DNA from: Verrucomicrobiota bacterium
GTDB lineage: Bacteria > Verrucomicrobiota > Verrucomicrobiia > Verrucomicrobiales > DEV007
Assembly (NCBI GenBank): GCA_018970725.1
Contig: JAGWVU010000013.1
Span: forward strand, 44,349 to 108,348
DNA length: 64,000 nt
Reading direction: 5' to 3'
Every line of letters starts with the position of its first letter. Positions within the stretch are counted from its first letter, which is position 1. Below the pieces are notes generated by a model. The model saw only the letters and a list, made by a program, of their open reading frames with translations, searched no databases and had not been told where the DNA came from. A program made the translations under genes and the position numbers. This document shows positions 62,829 to 64,000 of this stretch, one piece after another.

Positions 62829-63698
62829 TCAGTTCACCGCCTTCTTGCCCGCGAGCTTTTTGAGCGCTTCCTCGGCAGAAGAAGCTTCGGACTCACCCGT
62901 GTTCTCATAGCCAGCCTCGGCCCCGCCGTTGACGAATCTCACCCGCTCATCGATCTGGCCGCCGTAGCCGATGTTGTGGAGCTTGAGCAGCGCGATCTTG
63001 TCCTCGGCCCGGACGGCCGTGCGGGTGTCGTAGATGAGGCAGTCCCGCATCGTCACATGGGCACCGCCGCGTGCGCCTGGGCCACGGACGCGGAGGGCTA
63101 TCTCGTTGTCCTGGAAGATACAACCCGTCACCTCGGCGTCCACACTCTCCTTCAGATTCAGCGCGGCCACGTTATCGATCTGGGCGGGCTGATTCCAGCC
63201 GTGCAGGTGGCAGTCTCGGATGATGAGCTGGCAGCGCGGCCCGTCAGGTGGAGTCTTGGTATCCACTGCGTTTTCTCCTGGCCGTTGGCCCGCTTTGAAC
63301 CCGGCCATATCCGCCTCCAGCGGCCCGGTCCAGAGGTGGCAGTTTTCAATCACGACGCGCCCGGTGGACTTGCGGTCGGGGTCAAACTGGATGCAATCCC
63401 CGGAGGGGTGCGAGATCTCACAGTGACGGATGGTGACATTTGCCCAGCGGCCAGAGATGCCATGGGCGTCCTGCTGGTCTTCAAAGCTGCCACTGAGCAG
63501 ATGATGGATGCGGCAGTGCTCGATGATGACGTTGTTGCCAAAAATGCCGATACCGTTGCCACCGCTGTGGCGGATCTCGCAATGGCGCAGGGTGACATTG
63601 TCCGCCGTGATCTTCACCAGATTGCCCGGCGCAAAGCCTCCGTCCACAATCAAGTTCTCATACACCCCGGGTTCGGTGATTTGCAGCCGGTTCACCAC
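62829..63698 (-). CDS. right-handed parallel beta-helix protein, 5' end lost
   Basis: This is a 289-residue frame from GTG 63698. It is full of beta-helix rungs: NLIVDGGFAPGNLVKITADN, VTLRHCEIRHSGGNGIGIFG, VIIEHCRIHHLLSGSFEDQQ, VVIENCHLWTGPLEADMAGF, VTGCIFQDNEIALRVRGPG. These proteins act on or bind polysaccharides outside the cell, yet no signal peptide is present. The reading frame is open further upstream through RFNGGRDIPPAGAKVVNRLQ without a start codon, until a TGA at 63795-63797 that ends the transposase fragment in the same frame. I conclude that an insertion removed the true start. The C-terminus ends KKLAGKKAVN at 62829. Confidence 0.8.
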   Translation of the reverse strand: MVNRLQITEPGVYENLIVDGGFAPGNLVKITADNVTLRHCEIRHSGGNGIGIFGNNVIIEHCRIHHLLSGSFEDQQDAHGISGRWANVTIRHCEISHPSGDCIQFDPDRKSTGRVVIENCHLWTGPLEADMAGFKAGQRPGENAVDTKTPPDGPRCQLIIRDCHLHGWNQPAQIDNVAALNLKESVDAEVTGCIFQDNEIALRVRGPGARGGAHVTMRDCLIYDTRTAVRAEDKIALLKLHNIGYGGQIDERVRFVNGGAEAGYENTGESEASSAEEALKKLAGKKAVN

Positions 63699-63794
63699 CT
63701 TGGCACCAGCAGGGGGGATGTCCCTACCACCGTTAAATCTCAGGAGGGAAGGTTGATCGGATAGTTGTTGATGTAGGGTAGGTTTTTCAAGGAT

Positions 63795-64000
63795 TCAAGG
63801 AGTCTTTGCCTTCATTCCGCCGCCACCCCGGTGCGGAGGCCGGGGTGGCGGCGTGCGCTCCGCGCAGTGCGATGGCCAGATCCTCCAGCCGCTGGTGGCC
63901 GCGCACCCGCCGGAAGCCGCTTTGCGCCCGCAGCAACCCCGCCGCCATCCAACGGCTCACCATGTTGCTGCCTCCGGCGGTCCTCCATCGTTTGACCGAG
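63795..64000 (-). CDS. C-terminal fragment of a transposase, cut by the window edge
   Basis: The minus strand is open from the window edge to the TGA at 63795-63797. It encodes SVKRWRTAGGSNMVSRWMAA, then GLLRAQSGFRRVRGHQRLED and LAIALRGAHAATP. The pattern [RN]VKRW..G....RW.A.GLL.A...FRRV.G...L..L..AL is how I remember the C-terminus of transposases in Actinobacteria, Planctomycetes and Proteobacteria (perhaps IS256/mutator type, not certain). It is directly upstream of the beta-helix gene that lacks its start, so the element probably disrupted it. Confidence 0.6.
63818..63853. repeat. perfect inverted repeat within the transposase end
   Basis: CGCCGCCACCCCGG (63818-63831) and CCGGGGTGGCGGCG (63840-63853) are exact reverse complements, 14 bases each, with an 8-base loop. 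It lies inside the last codons of the transposase frame. It may be a mobile-element hairpin or a terminator-like stem; no T-tract follows at either end. Confidence 0.6.

Overview
The window is about 64 kb of GC-rich bacterial DNA from a member of the PVC superphylum, most likely a Verrucomicrobiota bacterium. This assignment is an inference from gene content. The window carries three PVC-type propeller dehydrogenases (two with a C-terminal heme domain, one with a C-terminal copper domain), two DUF1592/DUF1552 gene pairs, stand-alone CxxCH lipoproteins, and many long secreted proteins. Shine-Dalgarno signals are sparse and many genes overlap by ATGA or TGATG. No rRNA, tRNA or CRISPR array was recognised.

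Left part (1-7.1 kb): a DUF547 protein, a lipoprotein cytochrome paired with a secreted protein of unknown function, a monovalent cation:proton antiporter followed directly by a flavin-dependent halogenase-like oxidoreductase, and a MoxR ATPase/DUF58 pair. From 7.1 to 13.6 kb the region looks like an accessory island. It holds an internally deleted DUF1592 pseudogene, a doubtful small ORF, a VapBC-type toxin-antitoxin pair, an AT-richer membrane protein, a gene-poor stretch, and a tightly linked pair of superfamily 1 helicases (Dna2/UPF1-like and UvrD-like).

Middle part (13.6-31 kb): a DUF3050 protein that overlaps a PfkB sugar kinase tail to tail; a secreted rhodanese; a free-standing nuoE-nuoF pair preceded by a perfect TGTGA-N6-TCACA site; PBP1C with a thioester alpha-2-macroglobulin; CorA; and a compact four-gene phosphorelay (PAS kinase, single-domain receiver, hybrid kinase, NarL-type regulator).

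Right part (31-64 kb): a secreted beta-sandwich protein with HisB; two PVC-type heme dehydrogenases with a PhnA-like zinc-ribbon protein; a first DUF1592/DUF1552 pair; an FKBP isomerase; a DUF2207 membrane protein; an AarF kinase with a TetR-like regulator; and a second DUF1592(PA14)/DUF1552 pair. These are followed by a three-gene unit made of a mercaptohistidine-type methyltransferase, an ATP-grasp-like protein and a BioA-type aminotransferase. Then come an HtrA-like protease, an OmpA lipoprotein, GcvT, a large SGNH-propeller-cupredoxin protein and a fatty acid desaturase. The right end has a beta-helix gene that has lost its 5' end next to the C-terminus of a transposase.

The best candidates for something undescribed are the methyltransferase/ATP-grasp-like/aminotransferase unit (50.7-54.1 kb), the two-helicase operon in the island (9.85-13.6 kb), and the heme-to-copper domain swap in the 1071-residue dehydrogenase.
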